NCBI RefSeq assembly: GCF_002979775.1
Contig: NZ_PCPR01000013.1
Location: 1 to 64,000 of the forward strand
Source of the DNA: Arthrobacter sp. MYb23
Lineage (GTDB): Bacteria > Actinomycetota > Actinomycetes > Actinomycetales > Micrococcaceae
Direction of reading: 5' to 3'
DNA length: 64,000 bases
In this document: piece by piece, positions 33,985-42,543 of the stretch
Position numbering within the stretch: position 1 is the stretch's first letter
Layout: each line of letters begins with the position of its first letter
Program-made: the position numbers and the translations under genes
The notes under the pieces: model-generated
Databases searched by the model: none
What the model saw: only the letters and a program-made list of their open reading frames with translations
What the model was told of the DNA's origin: nothing

Positions 33985-34823
33985 TTCGTAAGAAGCTCCT
34001 TTCGCTTGTCCCTGGACGCATTAAGGCAAGTCTCGAAGGTGACGCCCAAGTCCAGGCACTGCTCAATGAACTGCTCCAGGGCCAGGAGGCGTCCGCCCCG
34101 GCCGATTACTTGCGGATGGAGGGTGACCACACATACTCCTCCGGCTTCCTCGCGGACCATGAATTCCACATCGCGGAGGAAGGATCTGAACATGGTTTGC
34201 GGATCTGCAAGCCCGGGCATGACGAAGTCCTTGGTGCGTACAAACTCAAGGTGTGGATAATCGTCCAAGGTCCAGGAAACCGGCAGTTCCATTATTGAAG
34301 AGGGCGTTCCGAACTCGAAGGAAGCGTCGGGCGGGCAGTGGTCGCCGCAACGCGCAAAGTATGGCTGGTAGTCCTGACCCATAAGGGATGAGTCGTATTC
34401 GATCCCCAGTTGTTCAAGGATTTCTACTGTGTGGTTCGTGAAGTCGAAACTTGGTGTGCGATGACCTTTGGGCGCCGAGCCAGTCAGCTTCGAAATAAGG
34501 GCAATGCTTCGTTCATTGATACTCCTTTCTTCATTTTCCGTCAGCAGCGAAACGTTTTCGTGGGCGTATCCGTGCAGGGAGATTTCGTGGCCGGCGTCGG
34601 CTATCCACTGGCTCTCTTGGGGATAGCTTTCCAAGGTGTGCCCAGGGATGAAGAACGTCGAGGTGATGCCGTAGCGCGAAAGCAGGCGAAGTATTCTGGG
34701 GATGGCGTAAGCACCAAACTCACCCCGAGACACTGGGCCGGGCGAGGTCATGGACCTCGCAATCCACAATGAGATGGCATCGAAATCGAAGGTCAGGCAA
34801 ACGGTTCCCCTTTTAGCGGACAT
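33981..34823 (-). CDS. NodB-type polysaccharide deacetylase/amidohydrolase family protein
   Basis: The 280-residue protein begins CLTFDFDAISLW, with the catalytic and metal-binding aspartates of the carbohydrate esterase 4/NodB fold. HGYAHE (HxxxH metal ligands) and GHRTPSFDFT follow. There is no signal peptide, so it is unlike cell-wall deacetylases. It is closer to the cytoplasmic PuuE-like branch that opens cyclic amides such as allantoin or removes N-acyl groups. ATG 34823 follows GGAGG and overlaps the C45 gene by 11 bases. Coupling to an Ntn amidohydrolase suggests sequential hydrolysis of one nitrogen compound. Confidence 0.82.
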   Translation of the reverse strand: MSAKRGTVCLTFDFDAISLWIARSMTSPGPVSRGEFGAYAIPRILRLLSRYGITSTFFIPGHTLESYPQESQWIADAGHEISLHGYAHENVSLLTENEERSINERSIALISKLTGSAPKGHRTPSFDFTNHTVEILEQLGIEYDSSLMGQDYQPYFARCGDHCPPDASFEFGTPSSIMELPVSWTLDDYPHLEFVRTKDFVMPGLADPQTMFRSFLRDVEFMVREEAGGVCVVTLHPQVIGRGGRLLALEQFIEQCLDLGVTFETCLNASRDKRKELLTK

Positions 34824-35967
34824 GTGCAGCCTCCAGAGGGTGGAACTCAAGGCTCGGCTGCTGGCCAGGGGTAAAGATGGAGTGCAGATTCCATCTGGAG
34901 TACGGGTTTTCACTTGGTGAACCTGGCGCAATCCAGAAGTCCAGGGTGTTGAGGTCCATCACCACGGAATAGACGGTGGATACCTGTTCGTTCCCTGGGA
35001 CCCCGGGGTCCGGGTAACGGCAGATTCCGTCAGGGTAGGAGTAGGTGTCTCTGAGGGCGCTGATCAGATCCGAGACTTCGACGGCGCGATCCTGGGCCTT
35101 GGCTTCCAGTAGTCGGCGCAACCGGGAGGACCTCAGAAGAGTCAGTGCGCTTGTACCAGCCTTCAGGTCTTTGAGTTTGAGCCCGCTTTCAAAATGATTC
35201 GCGTGGACAATCATTCCGTCTGCCGGCAGGAGATAACCGAAGTCGTCCGGAGCCAACTCGAAGTCGATTGATTCCCCGTCGGCGTCAGCCAGGAGAATAT
35301 TGCCTGAAGAGATCCGGCTGACCCCAAGAACCGCTTTGTGAGCCTTGCTCATGGTCCTGGCTTGCAGTACCCCCCGAAGCAAGTAGTGGTAGGGCACACC
35401 ATGGCCGCCTGTGTCCCGGTCAGACACAAGCAGGTTGGCGCAGACACCCAGTCCGTCGGAGTTCAACCCTGACTTGGCAAGCATGCCTGCTTCCGTTAGT
35501 GACAACACCGAGAAGCCGTTCGTGTCACGGGTCGCCAAAAGGAAGGTGGCAGGCCCTTGCTCAGGATGCCAGTCCCAATTCTGTCCGATCAGTGTGTGAC
35601 CATCTGCGGTATGGGTCGATACGACGGAAACCGAAGTACATCCTTCTTCCGTATATCCGGATCCATAGAGTATCTCGGTCCGCGCGTTCAGAGCCGCAAG
35701 TCGTCCGACGCGTTGGCGGGAACCCTTGGCCATGCCCTCGAGCATGGCTGCAATGTCAGTGTTGTAGCTTTTCAAGGTTTGCCAATACCGCTCGCCCCAA
35801 CGGTCAATGTCGTTGTCCGTGAGCCCGGCATCGTCCTTGAAACGCTGGACGTATGCGTTCAGACTTTGCTCTATGAGGTTGGCGGATTGTTTTCCCAGTT
35901 GCTCTCCCATGTCCAAGTAGGAGCCCTGAACGGCGAAGAGAGCTGGCGTGTTGGTGATTGATTGCAT
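34813..35967 (-). CDS. C45 family autoproteolytic acyltransferase/hydrolase
   Basis: The 384-residue Ntn hydrolase resembles isopenicillin N acyltransferase (acyl-CoA:6-APA acyltransferase, peptidase C45). The self-cleavage site is Gly109-Cys110 in EEGCTSVSVV. After activation Cys110 becomes the N-terminal nucleophile. GHTLIGQNWDWHP downstream is the family signature. In bacteria, relatives cleave amide bonds in N-acyl compounds, cell envelope precursors or xenobiotics rather than make penicillin. It starts 9 bp after the end of the MHS transporter and leads into the deacetylase by an 11-base overlap. Confidence 0.88.
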   Translation of the reverse strand: MQSITNTPALFAVQGSYLDMGEQLGKQSANLIEQSLNAYVQRFKDDAGLTDNDIDRWGERYWQTLKSYNTDIAAMLEGMAKGSRQRVGRLAALNARTEILYGSGYTEEGCTSVSVVSTHTADGHTLIGQNWDWHPEQGPATFLLATRDTNGFSVLSLTEAGMLAKSGLNSDGLGVCANLLVSDRDTGGHGVPYHYLLRGVLQARTMSKAHKAVLGVSRISSGNILLADADGESIDFELAPDDFGYLLPADGMIVHANHFESGLKLKDLKAGTSALTLLRSSRLRRLLEAKAQDRAVEVSDLISALRDTYSYPDGICRYPDPGVPGNEQVSTVYSVVMDLNTLDFWIAPGSPSENPYSRWNLHSIFTPGQQPSLEFHPLEAAHVR

Positions 35968-35976
35968 TGGTTGGTC

Positions 35977-37281
35977 CTAACGAAGGGGAGTGCGGAAAGT
36001 TTCGGGCATCCGCAGGACTACGAGCAGGGTTACCAGAGCGGCGGCCATCGGAAGCAAAGCCACCATTTCGGGGACGCCCGTTGCCGTCACGAGCCCTGTA
36101 GCGAAGAAGGCGGCCGTGCCACCGAAGAGCATGACGGAGAAGTTGTAGCCGATGCCCAGGGATGAGTAGCGAACCCTGGTGGGAAAGAGCTCGGACAGGG
36201 CTGCGGGGCCCGGGCCTGAAAATGCGGCCAGGATGACAGCCACCACGATCTGTGCGAGATACACCAAGAAGTCGTTTCCAGTGCCGAACATCAGGAGAAT
36301 CGGATAACTCAGTACGACGAAACCGCCTGACCCGATGAGTAACAGGGGTTTGCGGCCAATTCGGTCGGACAAAGCACCGAAGCCGGCGATTGCAAGAACC
36401 ATGACCGCGAGGCTCACCAGGTTGGAGGACTTGGCTACGTTCGGAGAGACCCCGGCGACGGTCGTGAGATACGTAGGTATGTAGGTGAGAAAGAAAAAGT
36501 AGGCGACAGTCCAACCGACCGTAAATCCAAATCCCTTTGCTATCGCCAGCTTTTGAGTAGTGAATGCAATCCGTAATGGCTTGTCTGCGGTTTGTCCCGC
36601 GTCCTTTTCAGCTTGGAACGAAGGGGTGTCGGCCAAGCCAAAACGGAGGAACACTGCCACGCCCGCCGTGAGTACACCAATCAGGAAAGGTACGCGCCAA
36701 CCAAAATCGATCAACTCCTGCTGATCGAAGAAAAGGGAATTCAGGGCGACGACCGCGGAAGCAAGGAGAAATCCGGCCGCCGTGGTTACTTGGTTGAAGC
36801 TTCCAAAAAAGCCGCGGCGGTGCGGGGGAGCGTACTCGACAAGCATTGCGGCGGAGCCCGCCCACTCACCCGCGACGGCGGCGCCTTGAATAAGGCGTAC
36901 GGCAACCAGCAGAGCGGGAGCCCAGGCGCCTATGGAGTTGTAGGTGGGCAGGCAACCAATCAGTAAAGTTGCTGCGCCCATCAACCCCACACTCACAATA
37001 AGTGCCTGTTTTCGGCCGACTTTGTCGCCAATATGGCCAAAAATCAGGGTTCCGGCGGGTCGGGCAAGGAAACCAACTGCAAAAACGGCGAAGGTTGCCA
37101 ATATTCCTGTGATGCCTTCTGCTGTTGGAAAGAACAGCACTGCCAAAAGGCTGGCCGAGTAGGCGTATACGAGGTTGTCGTACTGTTCCAAAAGATTTCC
37201 GAAGCTCCCGGCCAGAACTGCTCGACGTTGAGCAACCACGGAAGCCGGGGTTTGCAGCATATTGATTTGTTGCTTTGACAT
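35977..37281 (-). CDS. MFS transporter, MHS family
   Basis: The 434-residue, 12-helix symporter carries LLEQYDNLVYAYSASLLAVLF near residue 31, where WYD is replaced by QYD, and GHIGDKVGRKQALIV near residue 82. EWAGSAAMLVEYAP near residue 138 is also present. It likely imports the compound acted on by the adjacent C45 hydrolase and deacetylase. It is 46 bp after an SDR gene on the same strand. Confidence 0.9.
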   Translation of the reverse strand: MSKQQINMLQTPASVVAQRRAVLAGSFGNLLEQYDNLVYAYSASLLAVLFFPTAEGITGILATFAVFAVGFLARPAGTLIFGHIGDKVGRKQALIVSVGLMGAATLLIGCLPTYNSIGAWAPALLVAVRLIQGAAVAGEWAGSAAMLVEYAPPHRRGFFGSFNQVTTAAGFLLASAVVALNSLFFDQQELIDFGWRVPFLIGVLTAGVAVFLRFGLADTPSFQAEKDAGQTADKPLRIAFTTQKLAIAKGFGFTVGWTVAYFFFLTYIPTYLTTVAGVSPNVAKSSNLVSLAVMVLAIAGFGALSDRIGRKPLLLIGSGGFVVLSYPILLMFGTGNDFLVYLAQIVVAVILAAFSGPGPAALSELFPTRVRYSSLGIGYNFSVMLFGGTAAFFATGLVTATGVPEMVALLPMAAALVTLLVVLRMPETFRTPLR

Positions 37282-37327
37282 TATTTATAACCTTTGGGCG
37301 TGGTGGCTAGGGCAAGCGGTGGATGGG

Positions 37328-38056
37328 CTAGGACGCTGCGAGGTAACCCCCGTCCACCGGTAGCAATGCACCTGTCACGAACGAGGACTCGTTGCTTGCG
37401 AGAAACGCGACGGCGGCGGCGAGTTCCTGCACTTGACCAGCACGGTTCATGGGTGCTCCGGCGATGCGAAGACGGGCTTCGGAATCAGGGAGGTCCTCCA
37501 GTAGCGGCGTTCTGAAGACTCCGGGCATAACTGCGTTGACACGGATGCCCATGGTGGCCAGCTCAACGGCGGCCACCTTCGTCAGTCTGTGCAGCCCCGC
37601 CTTGCTCACTTGATATGCGACAGAAGCAGGCAGTTCACCAGTCATGGGAGGCACAGTCTCGCCGTAAATGGAACCCACATTTATGACCGTTCCGTTGGTT
37701 TGCTGAAGCTGGGGGGAGAACACTTTGATTCCCTTCCATGGAGCCCACAAATTGGTCCGGATGATCTGGTCCCACTTCTCGTCAGACGTTCGTAGCAAGT
37801 CCGTCCGACTACTGACGCCGGCGTTGTTGACCAGAACGGAAATGGCGCCGAAACGCCGCTCCACGGAGGAAGCGAAGTCCTCCCACGAAGTGGAGTCAGC
37901 CACGTCAAGTTCAAGGAAAAGTCGGGAGTCCCTTTCACCTTCGTAGCGGATATCCCCACGGACAACGGTTGCACCTTGTCCAGCGAAGGTATCGGCAATT
38001 GCTGCGCCCAGCCCACTGCCTGCACCGGTAACAACCACAACTTTTGCTTCTTGCAT
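37328..38056 (-). CDS. SDR family oxidoreductase
   Basis: The 242-residue classical SDR carries VVTGAGSGLGAAIA at residues 6-19, NNAGVSSR in the NNAG position and YQVSKAGLHRL with the catalytic Tyr and Lys. The C-terminus GALLPVDGGYLAAS is canonical. The start is ATG 38056 with AGGAGAG upstream. A longer frame to 38098 is not supported. It is the first gene of the minus-strand run transporter-C45-deacetylase-SDR and is divergent from a second MHS transporter. Confidence 0.9.
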   Translation of the reverse strand: MQEAKVVVVTGAGSGLGAAIADTFAGQGATVVRGDIRYEGERDSRLFLELDVADSTSWEDFASSVERRFGAISVLVNNAGVSSRTDLLRTSDEKWDQIIRTNLWAPWKGIKVFSPQLQQTNGTVINVGSIYGETVPPMTGELPASVAYQVSKAGLHRLTKVAAVELATMGIRVNAVMPGVFRTPLLEDLPDSEARLRIAGAPMNRAGQVQELAAAVAFLASNESSFVTGALLPVDGGYLAAS

Positions 38057-38082
38057 GACGAACTCTCCTGGATGATGACTGT

Positions 38083-38144
38083 GTGACACGGTCACCACAT
38101 GCTAGAGACTTCGAAACGTCGCAACATCGGTCACATGACCGATG
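38083..38144. promoter_or_regulatory. Operator region in divergent promoter, with a 20-bp near-perfect dyad
   Basis: CATCGGTCA (38125-38133) and TGACCGATG (38136-38144) form exact 9-bp arms around CA. A smaller dyad, GTGACACGGTCAC (38083-38095), shares the GGTCA half-site. Both lie in the 163-bp gap between the divergent SDR and MHS transporter genes. They probably bind one regulator controlling both amide-related operons. No regulator gene is adjacent, so the LuxR-receptor fusion or TetR are candidates. Confidence 0.6.
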
Positions 38145-38219
38145 ACTGAAAGGTCCTGGCCGCCCATAGTTGTCGTAGAAGTGACCTGCACCTCTTTTTA
38201 TGACAAACAAGGAGACAAC

Positions 38220-39530
38220 ATGGCCAACATCCCGGCGGATCGCACAACGGCGCAAAGGCGCGCCACTCTGGGGGCCTTCGTCGGAACCGCCATTGAGTGG
38301 TACGACTTCTACATTTTCGGCACTGCCGCAGCCTTGGTTTTCAGCAAAGTCTTCTACCCTCAGGCGGCGGAGGGTGCAGCTCTCATGGCGTCTTTTGCCA
38401 CTTTCTGGGTGGGTTTCCTTGCTCGCCCGCTTGGCGGCATCATCTTTGGGCATTTCGGGGACAAGATCGGGCGGAAAAACACGCTCATCATCACTTTGAT
38501 GCTGATGGGCATTGCTACCGCCATGATCGGCGTCCTCCCGGGCTACGCCAGCATAGGTATTGCCGCGCCTGTGCTGTTGATCGTGCTCCGCGCACTGCAG
38601 GGGATAGCAGTTGGGGGTGAATGGGGCGGCGCAGTCCTCCTTGCCACAGAGAATGCATCGGAACAAAACAAGGGGCGGGCAGGGACATGGGTGCAGCAGG
38701 GCTCACCTGCCGGCTCGATCCTGGCGACCCTGGCATTCCTGCTGGTCGGTCTTCTACCCAACGAGCAATTCCTGGCATGGGGATGGCGGATACCGTTCCT
38801 GTTCTCCGCCGTTCTTGTGCTCGTAGGGCTGGTCATCAGGGCCAAAGTAGAGGAATCTGCGGCCTTCACCGAGGCGAAGGCACGCCGGAAGGTCGCTGAA
38901 GTCCCGGTCGTGACCGTGTTTCGTGTTGCACGCACGGCCGTGATGCTTGGAGTTTTGGCATCCATTTTGGGAATCTCATCGGCCTACTTCGGCAACACTT
39001 TCCTGCTCGCTTGGACGACTGGGCAATTGAAGATGGACCGTCAAGTAATCCTCAATATCTTCCTTGCCACCGCAATCCTCCAGTTCATCTGGCAGCCTAT
39101 GGCAGCGCGGATTGCCGAACGAATCGGTGTTCTCAAACTAATGCTCGGTGCTTTGGGCCTTGCTCTGTTGATGATTGTGCCACTGTTCCTCGCGCTCTTG
39201 TCAGGCAACATCGTGTTCTTAGCCACCATGATGGTCCTGAATGTTTTCGGTGGGTCGGCCTACTATGCCCTGTTGGCCTCGACCCTGGCCGCCGCTTTCC
39301 CGATCCACGTACGCTACACCGGAGTATCGATCGCCTATCAACTGTGCGCAACGATCATTGGTGGCTCCACCCCATTGGTAGCCCAGGCATTGTTGGTGGC
39401 CACCGGGCCGTGGAGCGTAGCTGCCTTCTACGCGCTGCTCGTCATCGCTACGGCCACTGGCGTCGCGGCACTGGAACGTTACAGGCTAAAAAACCTGCCC
39501 GTCGACTCTCCCGCCATGATTGGCTCCTGA
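38220..39530 (+). CDS. MFS transporter, MHS family
   Basis: A 436-residue symporter with TAIEWYDFYIFGTAAAL near residue 24, HFGDKIGRKNTLII near residue 80, and EWGGAVLLATENA near residue 137. ATG 38220 follows CAAGGAGA. The frame running in from 38142 has no start signal. Followed after 28 bp by an M20 peptidase, it probably imports that enzyme's substrate. Confidence 0.92.
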   Translation: MANIPADRTTAQRRATLGAFVGTAIEWYDFYIFGTAAALVFSKVFYPQAAEGAALMASFATFWVGFLARPLGGIIFGHFGDKIGRKNTLIITLMLMGIATAMIGVLPGYASIGIAAPVLLIVLRALQGIAVGGEWGGAVLLATENASEQNKGRAGTWVQQGSPAGSILATLAFLLVGLLPNEQFLAWGWRIPFLFSAVLVLVGLVIRAKVEESAAFTEAKARRKVAEVPVVTVFRVARTAVMLGVLASILGISSAYFGNTFLLAWTTGQLKMDRQVILNIFLATAILQFIWQPMAARIAERIGVLKLMLGALGLALLMIVPLFLALLSGNIVFLATMMVLNVFGGSAYYALLASTLAAAFPIHVRYTGVSIAYQLCATIIGGSTPLVAQALLVATGPWSVAAFYALLVIATATGVAALERYRLKNLPVDSPAMIGS

Positions 39531-39558
39531 AAAACGCCGAGGTTCCTGAAAGGACTCC

Positions 39559-40839
39559 ATGACAACGCCCCAGCAACGACACGCCATTCTTTCAGCTGTA
39601 GATGCAGCCTTCGATGAACAGTTGGCCTTCACTGTTTCCTTGGTCGAAACCCCTTCTTTGCGGGGTTCTGAGAAGGCGGCCCAAGACCTGATGGAGTCCC
39701 GGTACAGGAGTTTGGGGCTGTCCATCGACAGGTGGACCCTCGACCCTGCGGAACTTGCTCTCCACCCGGCCGCGGGCGCAATCGACGTCGACTATTCCGG
39801 CAGTGAAGTCGTGGTCGGTACCTATACTCCGGAAGTGGAGACAGGACGCAGCTTGATACTGAACGGACACGTTGACGTCGTACCGACGGGCTTGCCCGAG
39901 CTCTGGAGCCGCGGACCCTTCAACGCGGTGATAGCTGAGGGGTGGCTCTATGGCCGAGGAGCTGCGGACATGAAAGCAGGATTGGCAGCTGCCCCTTTCG
40001 CTTTGGCTGCCGTGCAGGCTGCCGGTCTGCGCCCTCTGGGCCGAGTTCATCTGCAGTCCGTACCTGAAGAAGAAAGCACCGGCAACGGCACTGTTTCAAC
40101 TCTCCAGCACGGCTATCACGCAGATGCGGTCTTGATCCCGGAGCCAGTGGGCGGCGAGCTGGTCAGGGCACACGTCGGTGTCATATGGTTCAAAGTCCGC
40201 CTTGCCGGACAAGCCGCTCATGCAGCCGAGATGTCCGAAGGCTTCAACGCCGTGGATGCCGCTTACGCCCTTATCTCCGACTTGCGGAGAGTTGAAGCAA
40301 GGTGGAACCAGGCTTCGAAATCAGTCAAGTATTTTGAGGAGCTGCAACACCCGTTCAACTTCAACGTCGGTCTGATAAATGGAGGCGATTGGACTTCATC
40401 AGTGCCGGACTGGTGTGAGTTCAGCATGCGAGTAGCTTTTCCCCCGGGACGTGCCGCCGGGGACGCATGGGCTGAAATACTTGAAACCATCGAACGGGCG
40501 GCGCAGGAGAATCCAGCCCTCGGGGGCGTTATACCGAGCGTTACCAAGACGGGGTTTTACTCAGACGGTTACTCCTTGGAGCCCGGAAGCGAGGCAGAAG
40601 ATTCCTTTGGCAGAGCCTTCGCCGCAGCCAACGGCCGGCCATTGGGCACCGTTACCACTCCTGCCTATCTCGACGCACGGGTCTATGGGTTGTTCGATAA
40701 CACTCCATCGCTGGTGTTCGGACCCGAGTGCCAGCGTACACACGGTGCCGACGAATGTGTGTCTGTGGAATCACTTCGCGAGGTCACCAGGGCGATTGCG
40801 CTGTTCATCGCTGATTGGTGCGGGGTAGAGCAACGATAG
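39559..40839 (+). CDS. M20 family metallopeptidase/deacylase (ArgE/DapE type)
   Basis: The 426-residue zinc hydrolase has LILNGHVDVVP near residue 96, GRGAADMKAGLAA near residue 133 and the glutamate pair in SVPEEESTGNG near residue 172. An internal dimerisation domain and a late H-x-A-D-E (THGADECV) follow. Members remove N-acyl groups from amino acids or split amino acid amides in the cytoplasm. AAAGGAC precedes the ATG, and it forms an operon with the MHS transporter. Along with the C45 and nitrilase enzymes it makes a third amide-bond hydrolase in 12 kb. Confidence 0.9.
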   Translation: MTTPQQRHAILSAVDAAFDEQLAFTVSLVETPSLRGSEKAAQDLMESRYRSLGLSIDRWTLDPAELALHPAAGAIDVDYSGSEVVVGTYTPEVETGRSLILNGHVDVVPTGLPELWSRGPFNAVIAEGWLYGRGAADMKAGLAAAPFALAAVQAAGLRPLGRVHLQSVPEEESTGNGTVSTLQHGYHADAVLIPEPVGGELVRAHVGVIWFKVRLAGQAAHAAEMSEGFNAVDAAYALISDLRRVEARWNQASKSVKYFEELQHPFNFNVGLINGGDWTSSVPDWCEFSMRVAFPPGRAAGDAWAEILETIERAAQENPALGGVIPSVTKTGFYSDGYSLEPGSEAEDSFGRAFAAANGRPLGTVTTPAYLDARVYGLFDNTPSLVFGPECQRTHGADECVSVESLREVTRAIALFIADWCGVEQR

Positions 40840-40910
40840 AGCCGGTCGTGCGCCCGCCGAATCATGGGCAAGTATAGGGCTGGCGCAGTTGGAAGGCGGT
40901 GGGCAGGAAG

Positions 40911-41714
40911 TTATTGGGCAAGGTAGCCGCCGTCGACCGGTAGTGAGACGCCGGTGACGTAGGCGGCTGCGGGACTTGCCAGGTAAGCCACCGCCGCGGC
41001 CACGTCTGCGGGTTCGGCTATCCGTCCCAAGGGAATTGCGCCAGCCACATGTCGCATGGTTTCCTCCGGGTTGGGCTGGGCCGACAACCATTCGGCGTAA
41101 AGGGGCGTGTTTGTCATGCCCGGTGCGACAGCGTTGACACGTATATTGTGGGGTGCCAGCTCCACGGCTGCTGCAGAGGTAAGGGCGAGCATGGCCCCTT
41201 TGCTGGCACTATAGATCGACATGGAGGGGACGCCTACGCTGGCCAAACGGGAAGTGATATTGATAATTGCGCCACCCGTGCCTTGGGCGCGCATGGCGCG
41301 GCCCGCGGCCTGCAGGCAGGAGATAGCTCCAAAGGTATTCATTTCGAATGTTTCCCGGATCTCGTCGGAGGGTGTTTCGAGCAGCGGTCCTACGTGATCC
41401 ACTGCTGCGTTATTGATCAGTACGTCCAAGTTGCCGGCTACCCGGATCGTCGTCTCCACGAGCTCTTCCGCCGCGCGGGGTGCCGTGAGGTCGGCCTGGA
41501 CAAAGTGCACGGTGTCAGCAAGTTCGCGTGCCACGCGTTCGCCCCTTTCGACGGAGCGGCCGCTGATGATAACCATGAACCCGTCCTGACGGAGACGCTT
41601 GGCAATTTCCGCCCCGATACCGGAGGTTGCCCCAGTCACCAGTGCAACCAGTGCTCTGGCTTCACCTTCGCGCGTCCCGCCGCGAAACCGGTGGGCGGGA
41701 TCCGTTGTGGTCAT
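40911..41714 (-). CDS. SDR family oxidoreductase
   Basis: The 267-residue SDR has ALVTGATSGIGAEIA near residue 29, NNAAVDHVGP, and YSASKGAMLALT with the catalytic Tyr/Lys. It ends YVTGVSLPVDGGYLAQ. A GGAGG site lies 7 bp before ATG 41714. It is convergent with the M20 gene and stands alone, upstream of a scarred interval. Role unknown beyond NAD(P)-linked alcohol/ketone interconversion. Confidence 0.88.
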   Translation of the reverse strand: MTTTDPAHRFRGGTREGEARALVALVTGATSGIGAEIAKRLRQDGFMVIISGRSVERGERVARELADTVHFVQADLTAPRAAEELVETTIRVAGNLDVLINNAAVDHVGPLLETPSDEIRETFEMNTFGAISCLQAAGRAMRAQGTGGAIINITSRLASVGVPSMSIYSASKGAMLALTSAAAVELAPHNIRVNAVAPGMTNTPLYAEWLSAQPNPEETMRHVAGAIPLGRIAEPADVAAAVAYLASPAAAYVTGVSLPVDGGYLAQ

Positions 41715-42062
41715 CGTGTTCCTCCGGTTTCAAGGGAAAGGCCTCCCTGGCACATCCGATTCAATCCAGACCAAGCATAGGGCAGGCAACCTTCCAAGAG
41801 ATCCGGTGCGCAAACCGCTGCCTGCGGGAGGCGCCTCTTTGCAAGTAGGCGTAGAACGCCAGCTTGTTGGCGCCGCCCGCCGGCATCTTTTCCCTCAGGG
41901 CGAGTTAGGCTCCGACGCCGAGGATTGAGTCCGCCGCCGCGCCCAACGGTGGCCATCCTCTGCGGCCGGCCTAGCCAGCCAGGCGCATGCCCGGCTGGCC
42001 AGGACGGCCGATTCGGTGGATTTCAGAGCGCTCCGGCATTGGCTCGTGAAAACATCACCAGA

Positions 42063-42225
42063 CTATGGGGCGGCGTTTGCCGGTACTTCCTGGAAGGCGT
42101 GTACTACGTGTTCGATGAAGAGTTTCAATGAGCGCTTCTTCTCTTCATGGGACAGGCTGTTGTCGGACCAGAGGCCGAACTCCGTCACGCCCAGGGTCTC
42201 GTAGTGGCGGATACGCTTGATCACT
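42063..42225 (-). pseudogene. C-terminal remnant of a luciferase-like flavin monooxygenase
   Basis: Read on the minus strand, about 52 residues end at TAG 42063-42065. They include IKRIRHYETLGVTEFGLWSD and then SLSHEEKKRSLKLFIEHVV, a clear match to the C-terminal end of bacterial luciferase-like (LLM) oxidoreductases. A TGA stop lies immediately upstream in frame and no start is present. The rest of the roughly 350-residue gene has been lost. Confidence 0.7.
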
Positions 42226-42309
42226 TTTCAGGTGTATCGATCATCGCGGTCTGGTGTAAGCATGCGGAAGTGAATTGGGGGCGGTCGGCGAACTTCTCTC
42301 CGGGGCGGA

Positions 42310-42420
42310 GCCGCCGACGCCGGCCTGTACGTGACCGTCGTCGAGGACGGTCACGTACAGGCCAAAACGACGAAGCACACGATCAAACCATCAGTCTCCT
42401 GCGACTGCTTTCACCCATGA
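42310..42420 (+). pseudogene. Orphan tail containing an 18-bp inverted repeat
   Basis: A frame reads AADAGLYVTVVEDGHVQA and ends CDCFHP at TGA 42418-42420. It has no start or ribosome site. An exact 18-bp stem (42322-42339 with 42346-42363, 6-nt loop) lies within it. It may be a gene tail whose sequence happens to fold, or a hairpin element unrelated to coding. I cannot assign a family. Confidence 0.3.
42322..42363. repeat. Perfect 18-bp inverted repeat
   Basis: GGCCTGTACGTGACCGTC and its exact reverse complement flank GTCGAG. It is a very stable hairpin, possibly a terminator for whatever gene once lay to its left. Confidence 0.7.
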
Positions 42421-42509
42421 TCAACGTCATCCGAAGCGAAACCCTGTTCTAGCCTCACGTTATCCTGGCGTTCGCGGACGTGACCCGAGAATGGTGGCTT
42501 GCGGTACAG

Positions 42510-42543
42510 CGTGGTCAGTTCAGCGCCTACTGAACTGACCACG
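42510..42543 (-). terminator. 13-bp stem-loop at the end of the glucuronide operon
   Basis: CGTGGTCAGTTCA (42510-42522) pairs exactly with TGAACTGACCACG (42531-42543). It overlaps the last codons and stop of the SDR gene, the final member of the minus-strand operon that begins at 51626. Confidence 0.8.

Larger units (their letters stand above)
41715..42509. other. Scarred interval with gene remnants
   Basis: About 800 bp without an intact gene. It contains a luciferase-like monooxygenase tail on the minus strand (42063-42225) and a plus-strand tail ending at 42420 with an embedded 18-bp inverted repeat. The remainder (41715-42062) shows no family I recognise. It separates the amide island from the glycoside operons and may mark a past rearrangement junction. 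Confidence 0.5.

Noticed and set aside
34813..35967. C45 protein as evidence of penicillin biosynthesis
   Set aside because: No isopenicillin N synthase or NRPS genes are nearby, and bacterial C45 members are generally amidohydrolases.
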